Under the pieces are notes generated by a model that worked only from the letters and a program-made list of their open reading frames with translations, did not search any database and was not told the DNA's origin. From NCBI GenBank assembly GCA_017451525.1, contig JAFTOD010000002.1, positions 124,001 to 188,000 of the forward strand: a stretch of DNA of 64,000 bases, in the 5' to 3' direction. A program made the translations under genes and the position numbers. Positions 18,871 through 29,122 of this stretch are shown in pieces; within the stretch, counting starts at the first letter, position 1, and each line of letters begins with the position of its first letter. Origin of the DNA: Paludibacteraceae bacterium (GTDB lineage: Bacteria; Bacteroidota; Bacteroidia; Bacteroidales; Paludibacteraceae).

Positions 18871-20336
18871 CACGCACGTTTAACACACGGATGGTCTTCC
18901 GTACCATGGGCGCACTGCTGCTCATTGAGGCGGTGTTTATGACTATGGCACTGGGGGTTAGTCTATGGTACAACGAACCAGACAGTGGAGTGTTTCTGCT
19001 ATCCACTATCATCACGCTGCTGGCAGGTGTCATTGGCTTGCTAGTGGGTCGCCGTGCCGAATCGCGCATGGGCGAGCGAGAGGGCTACGTGATTGTAGCA
19101 ATGGTATGGGTGGTGTTCTCTGCCTTTGGATTGCTGCCCTATTACCTCAGTGGACAAGTGCCCACGCTGACCGATGCGTGGTTTGAGAGTATGTCGGGCT
19201 TTACCACTACAGGTGCTACTATCATCCCTGATTTGGAGGTCATTACCCACGGACTGCTCTTCTGGCGGTCGCTCACGCAGTGGATTGGCGGTATGGGAAT
19301 CATTGTGCTGTCTATTGCTATATTACCCATCTTCGGACTGAATGGCATGCAGCTCTACGCTGCCGAGGTGTCGGGCTTGACTTACGAAAAACTATCGCCT
19401 CGTATTGCTGATACGGCAAAAATGATGTGGACAACCTATGTATTGCTGACTGCTGCTGAGGTGTTAGCCTTGTGGCTATGTGGCATGGATGTGTTCGACG
19501 CGGTGTGTCACTCGTTCTCTACGATTGCCACTGGCGGTTTCTCTACGCACAATAATAGTTTGGAATTCTACGACTCGGCGGCTATTCACTATATAGTGAC
19601 GTTCTTCATGTTTATTTCGGGTATCAACTTCGTGTTGCTTATCTATCTGTTGCGTGGCAAAGCTCGCTATTTCTTCCGAGATGAGGAGTTGCGTTGGTAT
19701 AGTGTAGCAGTAGCGATGTTTGCAGTATTGCTGACTTTAGGACTGTATATTGCTCGCCCAGGTTGGTCAGGTGTTGAGATGGAGCGCGCTTTCCGCGATA
19801 GTTTGTTCACGGTGATTAGTTCGATGACCTCTACGGGCTATACCATTTCCGACTATATGTATTGGCCAGTAGTGGCATGGGTGGTGATTTTCTTCTTGAT
19901 GCTGACGGGTGCTTGTGCAGGTAGTACAGCAGGTGGAATCAAGTGGGTGCGCTTGGCGATTATTATGAAGAATGGTGTGGCTGAGTTCCAACGCCGTATT
20001 CATCCTAATGCGATTATCCCTGTGAGACTCAACGAGAAAACTGTTCCTCAGCAGACTATTAATAATATCATGGCGTTTTTGATATTCTATGTCTTCATCA
20101 TAGCTGTCACGGTGGTGATTTTCTGTGCTACTGGTGTAGATTTCGATGAGGCTATAGGTTCTGCTGTTTCGGCTATTGGTAATGTAGGAATTAGTATTGG
20201 TCAGTTTGGTCCAGCAGGTACGTATGCCACGTTCCCGACTGTGGCTAAATGGGTGATGAGCTTCGTGATGTTGATTGGCCGTCTGGAGATATTCACCATC
20301 CTCTTGCTGTTCACCAAAGCGCTGTGGAGAAAGTAA
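18867..20336 (+). CDS. trkH: Trk potassium transporter membrane subunit TrkH
   Basis: A 489-aa inner-membrane potassium channel-like transporter. It has about ten membrane segments and the four pore loops of the family, visible as SMSGFTTTGATII, HSFSTIATGGFSTHN, SSMTSTGYTISDY and SAIGNVGISIG. The second and third loops have the Thr/Gly pattern expected at the selectivity filter. It overlaps trkA by four bases. Confidence 0.95.
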   Translation: MTRTFNTRMVFRTMGALLLIEAVFMTMALGVSLWYNEPDSGVFLLSTIITLLAGVIGLLVGRRAESRMGEREGYVIVAMVWVVFSAFGLLPYYLSGQVPTLTDAWFESMSGFTTTGATIIPDLEVITHGLLFWRSLTQWIGGMGIIVLSIAILPIFGLNGMQLYAAEVSGLTYEKLSPRIADTAKMMWTTYVLLTAAEVLALWLCGMDVFDAVCHSFSTIATGGFSTHNNSLEFYDSAAIHYIVTFFMFISGINFVLLIYLLRGKARYFFRDEELRWYSVAVAMFAVLLTLGLYIARPGWSGVEMERAFRDSLFTVISSMTSTGYTISDYMYWPVVAWVVIFFLMLTGACAGSTAGGIKWVRLAIIMKNGVAEFQRRIHPNAIIPVRLNEKTVPQQTINNIMAFLIFYVFIIAVTVVIFCATGVDFDEAIGSAVSAIGNVGISIGQFGPAGTYATFPTVAKWVMSFVMLIGRLEIFTILLLFTKALWRK

Positions 20337-20362
20337 TGGTCATAATTAGTACCTTGTAGTTT

Positions 20363-21724
20363 GTGAAACCAAGGCATATAGCATACATCATCTGGATAAT
20401 CATCGCGCTGTTAGGCGTGGTTTGTTGGATGGTACCCGAAGACGGGTTCTCCATCGGCAAATACACCCTGCGTTGGCCTACTCTCGCTGAAGCACTGGAC
20501 TTAACGAATGAAGAGATGATGGAATTAACGAGTGATTCCTTGTTGGCGGCAATAGATACCACAGCTTTGATACCAACTGATAGCGTCATCCAACAAGATA
20601 CGTTTGTAGCCAAAGACAGCGTTCCGAAGAAGCCGCAACCTATTATCCCTGAGGTGAATGTAGTAAATACTGACTCTCGCGCCTACATGGCTGCTTTCTA
20701 CGCGGCATTGGACAGCGCAAGCACTCAGCCCGTACGCGTGGTGCATTATGGCGACTCGCAGATAGAAGAAGACCGTATCACCAACGTACTGCGTGAGCGC
20801 TGGCAAAAGCAATATGGTGGTGGCGGCGTGGGACTATTGCCTTTGCATCAGACTATACCTACACGCACCATACGCCAATGGCTATCTATCAATGGCGCAG
20901 TACAAACAGCACAACAGGGACCGAAACGCTACTTGGTATATGGTCTGCGCTCTATGCGCTTGGCAGACAGCGATGACTATGGTGTGATGGGACAAGTGGC
21001 AGTGATGGACAGCACACTCGTGGCTGGCAGCGAAGACATTGTGATGAACATTGAGCCCATTGACAAGAAACGCAAACCGCACAACTATTTCAATCGCGTG
21101 CGTGTGCTCACCTCATTGCCCGACAGCCTCCTCGTACTCCCCGATAGCACTACACATTATCAACTACACCTGCAAGGCAAAAAAAATGTGTATGGCGTGA
21201 GTTTGGAAACACCAACGGGTGTGATTGTGGATAATATACCTATGCGTGGTTGTTCGGGTACTATCTTCACAAAGATAGATAGCACGCAGCTCAGCGACTT
21301 CTACCGCGAGACCAATACACGACTGATTATCTTGCAGTTTGGTGGTAATATGATTCCGCAAACCGAGAACCCGTCCACCATTAGTGGGTATGTGCGTAGC
21401 ACGCTGCGCCAACAAATACGTTACATACGCGCTTGCGCGCCACAGGCGTCGATATTGTTTATTGGTCCGAGCGATATGTCCACTCGCATTGACGGCGAGA
21501 TGAGCACCTATCAGCTTTTGCCATACATGGATAAACTGCTCAAGAAAATGGCAGAAGAGGAACAGATTGCTTATTGGAGCATGTACGATGCTATGGGTGG
21601 CAAGAATAGTATGGTGCATTGGGTAGAAGTGGGGTTGGCAGGCAGCGACTATGTGCATTTTACTCGCTCGGGTGCCAACAAAGTAGGACGGATGTTGCAT
21701 GAATGGATAGATGGCTATAAATAG
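20363..21724 (+). CDS. Membrane-anchored SGNH/GDSL-type hydrolase-like protein
   Basis: A 453-aa protein beginning with a GTG codon. An N-terminal membrane segment (HIAYIIWIIIALLGVVCWMV) is followed by a Ser/Thr/Asp-rich linker. An SGNH-like domain from about residue 125 starts with VVHYGDSQIEEDR, the GDS block with the nucleophile Ser. It contains LILQFGGNMI in place of the usual GxND Asn block. It ends with SDYVHFTRSGANKVG, containing the Asp-x-x-His pair. Such proteins often modify cell-surface polysaccharides, for example by O-acetyl removal or transfer; the substrate here is unknown. It follows trkH by 26 bases and is probably co-transcribed, although no functional link is known. Confidence 0.8.
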   Translation: MKPRHIAYIIWIIIALLGVVCWMVPEDGFSIGKYTLRWPTLAEALDLTNEEMMELTSDSLLAAIDTTALIPTDSVIQQDTFVAKDSVPKKPQPIIPEVNVVNTDSRAYMAAFYAALDSASTQPVRVVHYGDSQIEEDRITNVLRERWQKQYGGGGVGLLPLHQTIPTRTIRQWLSINGAVQTAQQGPKRYLVYGLRSMRLADSDDYGVMGQVAVMDSTLVAGSEDIVMNIEPIDKKRKPHNYFNRVRVLTSLPDSLLVLPDSTTHYQLHLQGKKNVYGVSLETPTGVIVDNIPMRGCSGTIFTKIDSTQLSDFYRETNTRLIILQFGGNMIPQTENPSTISGYVRSTLRQQIRYIRACAPQASILFIGPSDMSTRIDGEMSTYQLLPYMDKLLKKMAEEEQIAYWSMYDAMGGKNSMVHWVEVGLAGSDYVHFTRSGANKVGRMLHEWIDGYK

Positions 21725-21770
21725 AGAACTATAGTTGTTTTATATAAAAACGTATTTTTTTATAAAATTA

Positions 21771-21803
21771 TTTGTATAAACCAAATTTTTTTACTACCTT
21801 TGT
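21771..21803 (+). promoter_or_regulatory. Promoter of the 854-aa secreted protein gene
   Basis: TTTG at 21771-21774, 20 bp, TACCTTTGT at 21795-21803. The leader to 21888 is AT-rich. Confidence 0.85.
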
Positions 21804-21887
21804 CGCGATTTTTTAAGGCAGCAAATAATATATACCCAAATATATTATTCTATTTACTATTTTATTAACTTCAAAACATTAGTCTGT

Positions 21888-24452
21888 ATGAAGAAATTTT
21901 TTACCCTTTTCATCATGGCTGTAGTGGCTATTTCTATGAATGCTATGCCACAAAAATTAACGACTATCAACAATGGTCAAGTCAAACAACCTACCGAGTT
22001 TAACAAAGAGCGCGTAGCTAAACTCGAAAAAGCAGTTGCATCTGTTGCTCAAAACAAGATTGAGCGTCATGCTTTGCCTCAAGCTAAACAAACAGAGCAA
22101 GCCCAGAAACTCGCTCCTGCGGCAAAGAAACATGTTGCAGCTAAGAAAGCAGCGCAAGAAGATGTAGTTGTACTCAACTTCGAAGGCTTTGCGGTTGGTC
22201 CCAAGTACTACGAAGAGACTTTAGACTGGTACATCGGTGTACAATGTCTTGACGAGTCCAAACCCGAATACGGATGGTCGGCTCGTTTCGACTATTTTGC
22301 TCCAGCAGACGATTTCTGCGGTACATTTACTACCGAGGATTTCGATCTTGACTATTCTTACATGTATAGTCCATATAGCTATGGATCTATCACTTATGAG
22401 GACATCACTATGACTGTATCTGCGGAGAAAGTAAGCGAGACTTTATCTACTGTAACACTCAAAGCAACTATTCTTGGTAGCGATGGCGTTACCTATGAGG
22501 TAAATGCAGTTCAAGAAATGATTACTCCTAAGGCTGTAGTAGAGTCCTCTATCATGGACGCTACTCTTGAGCAAGGCGAAGAATCTTTCGTTTTGGCAGG
22601 TAAGAGCGAAGAGTTGGATTTGAGCCTTGTGGTATTGAATCCAGAAGGAGTGGTTGGTACGTATCAATATGTATCCTACTTTGACCTTGAGAATAGCCAC
22701 TTCATTTACAACGGCACAGAGATCACCCCTATGCAAATGGTTTTAGCAATCAAAATCGCACCTAATGCAAACGGCGAATTAGCATACATCGCACAACTCA
22801 ACATGTTGGGCAATGACACCGTACAATACAATGTTGCTCTTGAAGCTGCAATGCCTGCACCACTCGACACTGTAGATGTCGTATGTAACAACCTGACCAT
22901 TGATGACTCATGGGCAGTGTGGTTTGGCTCCGTATCACTCGAAGCAGAGAATAACGACTATTACGTCTATGGTGCTTGGGCTGCTGATTTGGCAGAGGAA
23001 GGCACATACGATGTTTCTCTCTTTATCACCGACAAAGCAACTAACATGGAATACGAATCGTTGATGGCTACTATCACTATTGCCACTGCCGAGGATGGAA
23101 CATGGGTGGCTACAGGTTCTGCACTCTGTACTGACAACGTACTCTACAATTTGGATCTCTCTTGGTACATTCCAGAACCAACTGATACCGTAGTTATTTC
23201 GTATGACTATTCATCTAAAGCATACTATTACTACTCTTCTAACGACCTGCAAATGTACAACCAAGATGATAAGTATGTAGCAGCAATTGATGTCATTGGA
23301 TTAGACTTCGGAAGCACCTTCACAGAAGAAGATGTAGATTTGTACTATTGCGGTGTAGGTAAAATTGACGGCGAAAATGTAGTATATGAGAGTATTGCCT
23401 CTGTACAAAACGGTTGGTATGACCAAAAAGGCGACACTACTATATTGCAAGCAGAATTTATTACCTTCTCTGGCGTGCTATATCAAGTAGCATTGTGGTA
23501 TGTAGCACCTACCCCAACAGCTACTCAAACAGTGACTTGCAAACACTACGCTACATACTACAACGAAGTAGCAGATTGGGGTTCATACACCATGATGGCA
23601 TACTCCGAAGACTCGCTCATTATCGCAGGAGCTTCTATCTATGTGGAGACAGAAGAGGAAATGGCTGGCACTTTCGTGAATGAAGGTAAGTTCATGGGTG
23701 GCAAATACGAGTTTGATGGTATGAACACTTTTGTTGCTTTCTGGAACGAAAAAACAGGTGAATACGACATCGTTTATGCTCAAAAGGGCGAACTGACCAC
23801 AACTTACGCAAATGATAGCGTATATGTAGTAGGTACTATAGTTTGTGATGACGCAGTAGAGTACAACGTTACTATGGCTGCTGCTACCAAGGTTCATCTT
23901 CCTTACGATACTGAAGAAGGTTATGTAGAACGCACCTACACTGCAAAAGACCAAATGGTTATAGAAGATAATACCGCCGATTATGGCAATATCTATTTCG
24001 AAGTTAAGGCAGCAGACGCATCCGACCTCCTCGCTATGTATTTCTTCGCATTGGAATCTGATCCTGACATCATTATCCCTGAAGGGACCTATTATATCGA
24101 CGAAAGCTATAACTACAACACAGTTCTTGCAAGTATAGGTGTTGTTTCAGAGGGCGTAATGCCATCGCTTTACTCTACTATGGACGAAGAAGGTTATTTG
24201 GTTAATCTCTATTTCTTCGTCGGTGGTACTGTAGAAGTATCTAAGAACGAGGCAGGCACACTGCACATGGAGATCAATGCCGTGAACTCATACGATGTTC
24301 CTGTACACATTGTATATGATGCATCTATAACAGCTATTGAGAATATCCCAACCGAAGATATGATTGGCTTCAAGAAGATGATGATTGATGGTCAACTGGT
24401 AATCATTCGCAATGGCAAAGCATACAATGCTATTGGTGCACAAGTAAAGTAA
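21888..24452 (+). CDS. Large secreted beta-repeat protein with T9SS-type C-terminal tail
   Basis: An 854-aa protein with signal peptide MKKFFTLFIMAVVAISMNA. A Lys/Ala/Gln-rich segment (to about residue 85) precedes a body of five or six acidic modules of about 100-130 residues. Each module ends in a related strand: VTYEVNAVQEM, VQYNVALEAAM, VLYNLDLSWYIPEP, VLYQVALWYVAPTP and VEYNVTMAAAT. The last 25 residues (MMIDGQLVIIRNGKAYNAIG) match the tails of the neighbouring secreted proteins and are probably the T9SS sorting signal. No enzyme motif was found. It may be a surface or matrix protein. Confidence 0.8.
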   Translation: MKKFFTLFIMAVVAISMNAMPQKLTTINNGQVKQPTEFNKERVAKLEKAVASVAQNKIERHALPQAKQTEQAQKLAPAAKKHVAAKKAAQEDVVVLNFEGFAVGPKYYEETLDWYIGVQCLDESKPEYGWSARFDYFAPADDFCGTFTTEDFDLDYSYMYSPYSYGSITYEDITMTVSAEKVSETLSTVTLKATILGSDGVTYEVNAVQEMITPKAVVESSIMDATLEQGEESFVLAGKSEELDLSLVVLNPEGVVGTYQYVSYFDLENSHFIYNGTEITPMQMVLAIKIAPNANGELAYIAQLNMLGNDTVQYNVALEAAMPAPLDTVDVVCNNLTIDDSWAVWFGSVSLEAENNDYYVYGAWAADLAEEGTYDVSLFITDKATNMEYESLMATITIATAEDGTWVATGSALCTDNVLYNLDLSWYIPEPTDTVVISYDYSSKAYYYYSSNDLQMYNQDDKYVAAIDVIGLDFGSTFTEEDVDLYYCGVGKIDGENVVYESIASVQNGWYDQKGDTTILQAEFITFSGVLYQVALWYVAPTPTATQTVTCKHYATYYNEVADWGSYTMMAYSEDSLIIAGASIYVETEEEMAGTFVNEGKFMGGKYEFDGMNTFVAFWNEKTGEYDIVYAQKGELTTTYANDSVYVVGTIVCDDAVEYNVTMAAATKVHLPYDTEEGYVERTYTAKDQMVIEDNTADYGNIYFEVKAADASDLLAMYFFALESDPDIIIPEGTYYIDESYNYNTVLASIGVVSEGVMPSLYSTMDEEGYLVNLYFFVGGTVEVSKNEAGTLHMEINAVNSYDVPVHIVYDASITAIENIPTEDMIGFKKMMIDGQLVIIRNGKAYNAIGAQVK

Positions 24453-24482
24453 GATGATGGATTGATACTTTAACGTGTAAAC

Positions 24483-24520
24483 AAAAATGGGCTTCCTCTG
24501 GTGAGGGAGCCCATTTTTTT
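24483..24520. terminator. Bidirectional intrinsic terminator
   Basis: AAAAATGGGCTTCCTC (24483-24498) pairs with GAGGGAGCCCATTTTT (24503-24518), with loop TGGT and one G-U pair. It separates two convergent secreted-protein genes. Confidence 0.88.
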
Positions 24521-24566
24521 GTCTTATAGTTTTGTTACATAATTCGTAATATAAATACTAACGATT

Positions 24567-25919
24567 TTATGGCTTGATGATATTGCCCATAATATCATAT
24601 TCTTTGCCATCTTTAATGATGATGAGATGACCGTTGCGTAGAATCTTTTGTACGTTATTATCATTAATAAAGACATTATCTACAGCCACTTCTGGAGTTC
24701 CGTAAATAGCAGATACTTTGGTTCCTCCGAAGGTAGTGAAGACGAATGAAATATCTCCATCTTCTTCTACTGTCATTTCGCCTTCTTTTATGCGCCACAT
24801 ATGAGCAACACTGATTATTCCTTGTGTAAGATAATTAGACAATGCAAGTGCTACAAGTGATCCACCTAATGCTCTTTGTTCATCAATGCGATAACCTGCG
24901 GTGATTGCTCCTAATGAGTCGCCTTCACAAACAGGATATATACCAGCTTGTAGCGAATCGGCTTCTGTATTGAGATATACAACACCTAGTGTTTTGGTTG
25001 GACCATAATCGGTTTTAACTGACTTACTTGATATTAAGAGGATTTCCAATTTGTTTTCTTCTACCTTACTAGTTTGGATGCTATCGAATTCAATGGATTT
25101 ATTAGGGCCACTTTTCTCCTCAATACCATAAGGGTAGAACTCTTCGCCACCAGTAGTTCCTTCTACTAAAGGTGCTTGCTCTGCATTGATAATAGGTTTC
25201 TTGGTCAGTGGTGTAAGATATGCTACTACGCAACAGTTCTCAGGTACCCATTCTTCAGCAATAGTATAGGTAAGAGTGTGGCTATATGCTTGATTTTCCA
25301 CTTGGACAGTGTCACCGAAGTGGGCTGTCACAAAGTCGCGTATTACGCGTGCATGCATATACTCCTTCCAACCACTACCTTTGTAAGAATAGTAGTAGTC
25401 TGCTTGCTTGCCGACCAATCTATTTTCTTTGATGAGTACAGAGAGTAGGTATTCTGTGGCTTCGGTGTTAGCCACTTGACCGCTCACAGTGATATCCAAC
25501 TGACGTGTTTCTGCGTTGTATGTATGGCTGATAACCACCGATGCTTCTGCTACAGTATCATCTTTAATTGTGATTTCTGGCAAGTAACCAGGATGAAATG
25601 CTATTGTAGTTCCCATTTGTTTTGTACGGTTAAGTGCCATATTTGGTGCACCGCTTACTCCTACTGCATTACCGATTTTAGCGCTTTCGGGTATGGTATA
25701 TTCATCATTGTTGTAGCCATAGTGATGACTTACCCAGATGGCTGATGGATTTTGTTCTTGGAGGTAGTTGGTAATAGCATACATACCGCCTGGGCAATAA
25801 CCACAGCCATCACCCGTGAAATGCTCAATTAAGAATTTTCGTGGGAATGAGGCGGGCACATCTTGTGCTGATGTAAAAGCTGCTGCTGTGAGCAGTATAA
25901 AAGTAAAAATCTTTTTCAT
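24567..25919 (-). CDS. Omp28-family thioredoxin-like secreted protein with T9SS tail
   Basis: A 450-aa protein with signal peptide MKKIFTFILLTAAAFTSAQ. The region FPRKFLIEHFTGDGCGYCPGG has a redox-like C-G-Y-C pair in the place expected for Omp28-family proteins. The following blocks, AIWVSHHYGYNNDEYTI and GVSGAPNMALNR, also fit that family. The C-terminus (QKILRNGHLIIIKDGKEYDIMG) is the shared T9SS-like tail. It is the last gene of a minus-strand run with two other Omp28/T9SS-type proteins and DUF6029. It probably acts outside the cell or on its surface in thiol-disulfide chemistry or heme binding; the exact role is unknown. Confidence 0.83.
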   Translation of the reverse strand: MKKIFTFILLTAAAFTSAQDVPASFPRKFLIEHFTGDGCGYCPGGMYAITNYLQEQNPSAIWVSHHYGYNNDEYTIPESAKIGNAVGVSGAPNMALNRTKQMGTTIAFHPGYLPEITIKDDTVAEASVVISHTYNAETRQLDITVSGQVANTEATEYLLSVLIKENRLVGKQADYYYSYKGSGWKEYMHARVIRDFVTAHFGDTVQVENQAYSHTLTYTIAEEWVPENCCVVAYLTPLTKKPIINAEQAPLVEGTTGGEEFYPYGIEEKSGPNKSIEFDSIQTSKVEENKLEILLISSKSVKTDYGPTKTLGVVYLNTEADSLQAGIYPVCEGDSLGAITAGYRIDEQRALGGSLVALALSNYLTQGIISVAHMWRIKEGEMTVEEDGDISFVFTTFGGTKVSAIYGTPEVAVDNVFINDNNVQKILRNGHLIIIKDGKEYDIMGNIIKP

Positions 25920-25933
25920 ACACTTGTTGTTTT

Positions 25934-26539
25934 TTATTGTTTGATGTATTTCTTTCCGTTGATGATGTAGATACCTTTAGGCAATTCGCTGAGGTTGTTG
26001 CTTGGCATACGTTGTCCGAGTAGGTTATAGATACTATTGGTAGTAGGAGTCACCTCGACATTGTCTATCGCAGTACCGTTATAATCATATTCAATAGTGA
26101 GTGATAGCGCTGGATTTATGCCATCATTGAAGGTATAAACAATCGTTTCTTTGCCTATCGCGAGTGGTGTGTAGTGTGTAAACCAATGGCGCATAGTCTC
26201 CATGCTTCCGATTGTGAATGATAATTCTTGAGATAATTCACCATTGCCAGGAACACAATTACCAGCAGCACAGAATTGATCAATAATCCCTTCAGAAGAG
26301 CGAGTGATAGATACATTGATGTTTTCTGAATCGTCAGAGTATATTACTCCTTCAACTCCCATCTCTGCTTCTTCCAAATCTTCATCGTACTCAAATTCTG
26401 TAACAATGATTGTAGTGTCCTTGGTAATATCCACACTTAATAGGTCTTCTTCAACCCACTTTTCGATGGTCAAATGCATGGAAGCATTCAATGCTATCGC
26501 CATACTTAAAATCCAAATAGTTGTAAAAATCTTCTTCAT
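25934..26539 (-). CDS. Small secreted protein with T9SS type A-like sorting domain
   Basis: A 201-aa protein with signal peptide MKKIFTTIWILSMAIALNA. A single beta-sandwich domain of about 130 residues contains a Cys pair (FCAAGNCVPGNGE). A C-terminal sorting motif follows: SIYNLLGQRMPSNNLSELPK then GIYIINGKKYIKQ. This is the classic type A form of the tail, in contrast to the RNGK-type variant on neighbours. It lies between two Omp28-like genes with gaps of 14 and 6 bases, so it belongs to the same operon. Function unknown. Confidence 0.82.
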   Translation of the reverse strand: MKKIFTTIWILSMAIALNASMHLTIEKWVEEDLLSVDITKDTTIIVTEFEYDEDLEEAEMGVEGVIYSDDSENINVSITRSSEGIIDQFCAAGNCVPGNGELSQELSFTIGSMETMRHWFTHYTPLAIGKETIVYTFNDGINPALSLTIEYDYNGTAIDNVEVTPTTNSIYNLLGQRMPSNNLSELPKGIYIINGKKYIKQ

Positions 26540-26545
26540 ATTCTT

Positions 26546-27394
26546 TTAATGTTTAGTTAATTTTGTTTCTTTCACTTGTACCACTACTCCTGCTATAGTC
26601 AATATACTTACCACATTGCAATTCTCTGCGATTACTTTATCTGGTAATGTGTAGTGGTAGATACATACATCGGACTCTCCTGTGGCGATGGAAGATTTAG
26701 TGCCCCATAATGGTGAAATGCTTGCACGTAGCAAATGATTGTGGATATATGCATCGTTTGTGGTATTGTCAGGCATTTTTTGTTTGCCGACGATATTATC
26801 TTCAGTTAGCCACACCTGTAGGGTTGCGTCTATGAGATGGTCGGTTTGGTTGGTGATGTTAACTTCAATGTCAATACTATTATCATTTGTATGTGTGATT
26901 TCTTGCTCAATACGCACGCGCGTTACTTCGCGTGAGGCTTGGCTCAGCAAGGTTGCCCATGTGTTCTCGGAAAAGAAATATCCTGCTCCCACACCGCTGG
27001 TATTCATCATGTTTACATTACCAGTAGGGAATGGAGTTGTACTTGTGCCTCCCATATGCACATAAATGCTATCAGCTTCTGGGCAAGTGTAATTGACAGA
27101 TTGATTATTACCATAGCGCGTGTTGGGATTACTTTCAGGGTGCATAACGACTACTACCAATTCTTCGCCATATTGTTCTTTTAATCCATGCGCTACTTCA
27201 GCAGCATTGGGGCAATTGACACAACGCCAACCAGAGAACTCTATCAACAAAGAAGTGCGTTTGAAAGAGGTAGAATCTGCTGGAGTAAATACTTCGATAA
27301 GTTGTTCGTCTTGTGGAATTACTTGACATGCTGTCAGCAATGAACCAAGAACCAAGAGCAAGGAACAAAGACTTATTTGTATATTCGATTTCAT
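26546..27394 (-). CDS. Omp28-like lipoprotein
   Basis: A 282-aa lipoprotein; signal MKSNIQISLCSLLLVLGSLLTAC gives lipidated Cys23. Residues 48-80 (LLIEFSGWRCVNCPNAAEV) carry a CxxC pair in an Omp28/thioredoxin-like context. Downstream blocks HPESNPNTRYG and PFPTGNVNM parallel those of the neighbouring Omp28 protein. There is no T9SS tail, so it is probably a periplasm- or surface-facing lipid-anchored partner of the secreted copy. It is encoded 6 bases before the small secreted protein and 14 bases after DUF6029. Confidence 0.82.
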   Translation of the reverse strand: MKSNIQISLCSLLLVLGSLLTACQVIPQDEQLIEVFTPADSTSFKRTSLLIEFSGWRCVNCPNAAEVAHGLKEQYGEELVVVVMHPESNPNTRYGNNQSVNYTCPEADSIYVHMGGTSTTPFPTGNVNMMNTSGVGAGYFFSENTWATLLSQASREVTRVRIEQEITHTNDNSIDIEVNITNQTDHLIDATLQVWLTEDNIVGKQKMPDNTTNDAYIHNHLLRASISPLWGTKSSIATGESDVCIYHYTLPDKVIAENCNVVSILTIAGVVVQVKETKLTKH

Positions 27395-27408
27395 AAATTA
27401 TAAAAAAC

Positions 27409-29094
27409 TTACCATGTGAAATTATATGTTAATGAAATGCCTTCTTGTTTTGGTACATAGCGGCATACTCCTCCTGAGCAGTTGAAACCATCTCGCGTCT
27501 TGGTATAACCTGCCATCACACGGTGGGCACCATGTGTGTAGGTGGCAGCCACGGTATAGAAATGCTCATTTGTAGCTTCGTGCGCATAACCGATATTATA
27601 CATCCATTGCCCAGATAGTACTAACTGACGCCATAGACTGAGTTCGTACAAGGCTGCTACCCATTGCCCCATATCTTGTTTCGTGTAGAGATATTGCAGT
27701 TCTCCACGCATCTGAATATTCTTGTTGATTGTGTATTTTGCTTCCACTACTCCAATACCTGAACGCACTAAATCTCCATGACCTTCTACAATTTTTTTAT
27801 TGTAGGTTTGATACATGACCATTGCTCCGAGATACCATTGCTTGCTAATTTTCTTGTTGAGTTCAAGATTAACATCTGTGTAGTATGGATCAACGCTCAT
27901 ATCAAACCACCTTTCGCCTGTACCACGAATATGTGAAGCATTGAGTTTGAGGGTAGTGCCATACTTGCCACCCATCTTTGTGCCGCGTTTCCATGTATAG
28001 CGTATTTCACCTTGAAAAGCCCATTCGTTGGCTGTAGCGTGGGTACCGTAAGGATATATGGATGGTAACATATACGTATGTTGCGTGGCAAATGGCGGCA
28101 TATGGTTGATTGTACCTGCCATATTGTTTAGTCCACGATCCGAGCGGAATGACATGTTCTCTGAGCGCTTAGCCTGTGCAATGATAGCGAGTCCTTTTTG
28201 TGAGTAACTTAACGACATAAGCAATGCCTGACCATGGGCATAACTATACTCATTAAGCACACTTGGATCGTTGGCTTTATACGCATATTCCACCATCGCG
28301 TTCCATCCTTTCATTTGCAATTGTGTGCGCACACTACCTGCACCTACCCATGCAGGCAGATTATAGTAGTAGTCGTATTTACCTTCTGGCTTAATGATGG
28401 TTTCTGCGATGATTGAATCTGGAGTTTGATATTTGCTTACATAACTTCCTCCAATCGTTAGGTTAGCACCTGCATCTTGCAATTGAGGAATCCACTCTTG
28501 GAGTCCCAACTCTAGATTAGCCCCCAATACAGCATCTTGCTTGTAGTTCCATCCCCAAGCGCCGTCATCGTAGCAATTCCAATAGCGACGTTGCTTACCT
28601 CCTAATGCAGTGAGGTAGATACCCTTGTATGGAGTTACCTCAATCTTTCCACCACGCAATGCGTTGTCCACACCCAATGCACGGTCTTCATATAAGCGTA
28701 GTACCATGCCACTGCCGAACTGACCATACACATCGCCAATCGTAATTTTACCCCAGTCAAAATTAGCACCTACGTGTAAGTGACTAATACCATAACCTCC
28801 AAAATCGGTGTCATAGCCCAACATCGGCCATTCAGTAAGTTCTGCACGGGTAATGAGTTCTAAACCACGGAAACCAGCATTGTTGTCGGTGTTGTGGTCC
28901 CAGCGTATGCCCAAGTCGAGATAGGTGTTGCTTAAGTGGGTGATTTTTGCCCAATCAGGTTGTTGAGGCACTTCGCTCATGTCGGTAGGGAATAGACCTT
29001 CATGCTGAATGCCACCTACGACAATTACCGTATCCTGTGCCTGTAGCAGAGTAGGGATGATGGATAGAATGAGTATGAATTTTTTTATTTTCAT
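27409..29094 (-). CDS. DUF6029-family outer-membrane beta-barrel protein
   Basis: A 561-aa protein with signal peptide MKIKKFILILSIIPTLLQAQ. The rest is a succession of amphipathic beta strands rich in aromatic residues and Gly, ending in Phe-Thr-Trp as outer-membrane proteins do. The sequence blocks HNTDNNAGFRGLELI and GDVYGQFGSGMVLRLYEDRALG identify the DUF6029 family, often found with Omp28-like and thioredoxin-like genes in Bacteroidales. Its role is unknown; it may be the membrane partner or channel of the Omp28 lipoprotein. Confidence 0.83.
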   Translation of the reverse strand: MKIKKFILILSIIPTLLQAQDTVIVVGGIQHEGLFPTDMSEVPQQPDWAKITHLSNTYLDLGIRWDHNTDNNAGFRGLELITRAELTEWPMLGYDTDFGGYGISHLHVGANFDWGKITIGDVYGQFGSGMVLRLYEDRALGVDNALRGGKIEVTPYKGIYLTALGGKQRRYWNCYDDGAWGWNYKQDAVLGANLELGLQEWIPQLQDAGANLTIGGSYVSKYQTPDSIIAETIIKPEGKYDYYYNLPAWVGAGSVRTQLQMKGWNAMVEYAYKANDPSVLNEYSYAHGQALLMSLSYSQKGLAIIAQAKRSENMSFRSDRGLNNMAGTINHMPPFATQHTYMLPSIYPYGTHATANEWAFQGEIRYTWKRGTKMGGKYGTTLKLNASHIRGTGERWFDMSVDPYYTDVNLELNKKISKQWYLGAMVMYQTYNKKIVEGHGDLVRSGIGVVEAKYTINKNIQMRGELQYLYTKQDMGQWVAALYELSLWRQLVLSGQWMYNIGYAHEATNEHFYTVAATYTHGAHRVMAGYTKTRDGFNCSGGVCRYVPKQEGISLTYNFTW

Positions 29095-29122
29095 CTTGTG
29101 TTGGTTACTTTAACCTTTAGGA

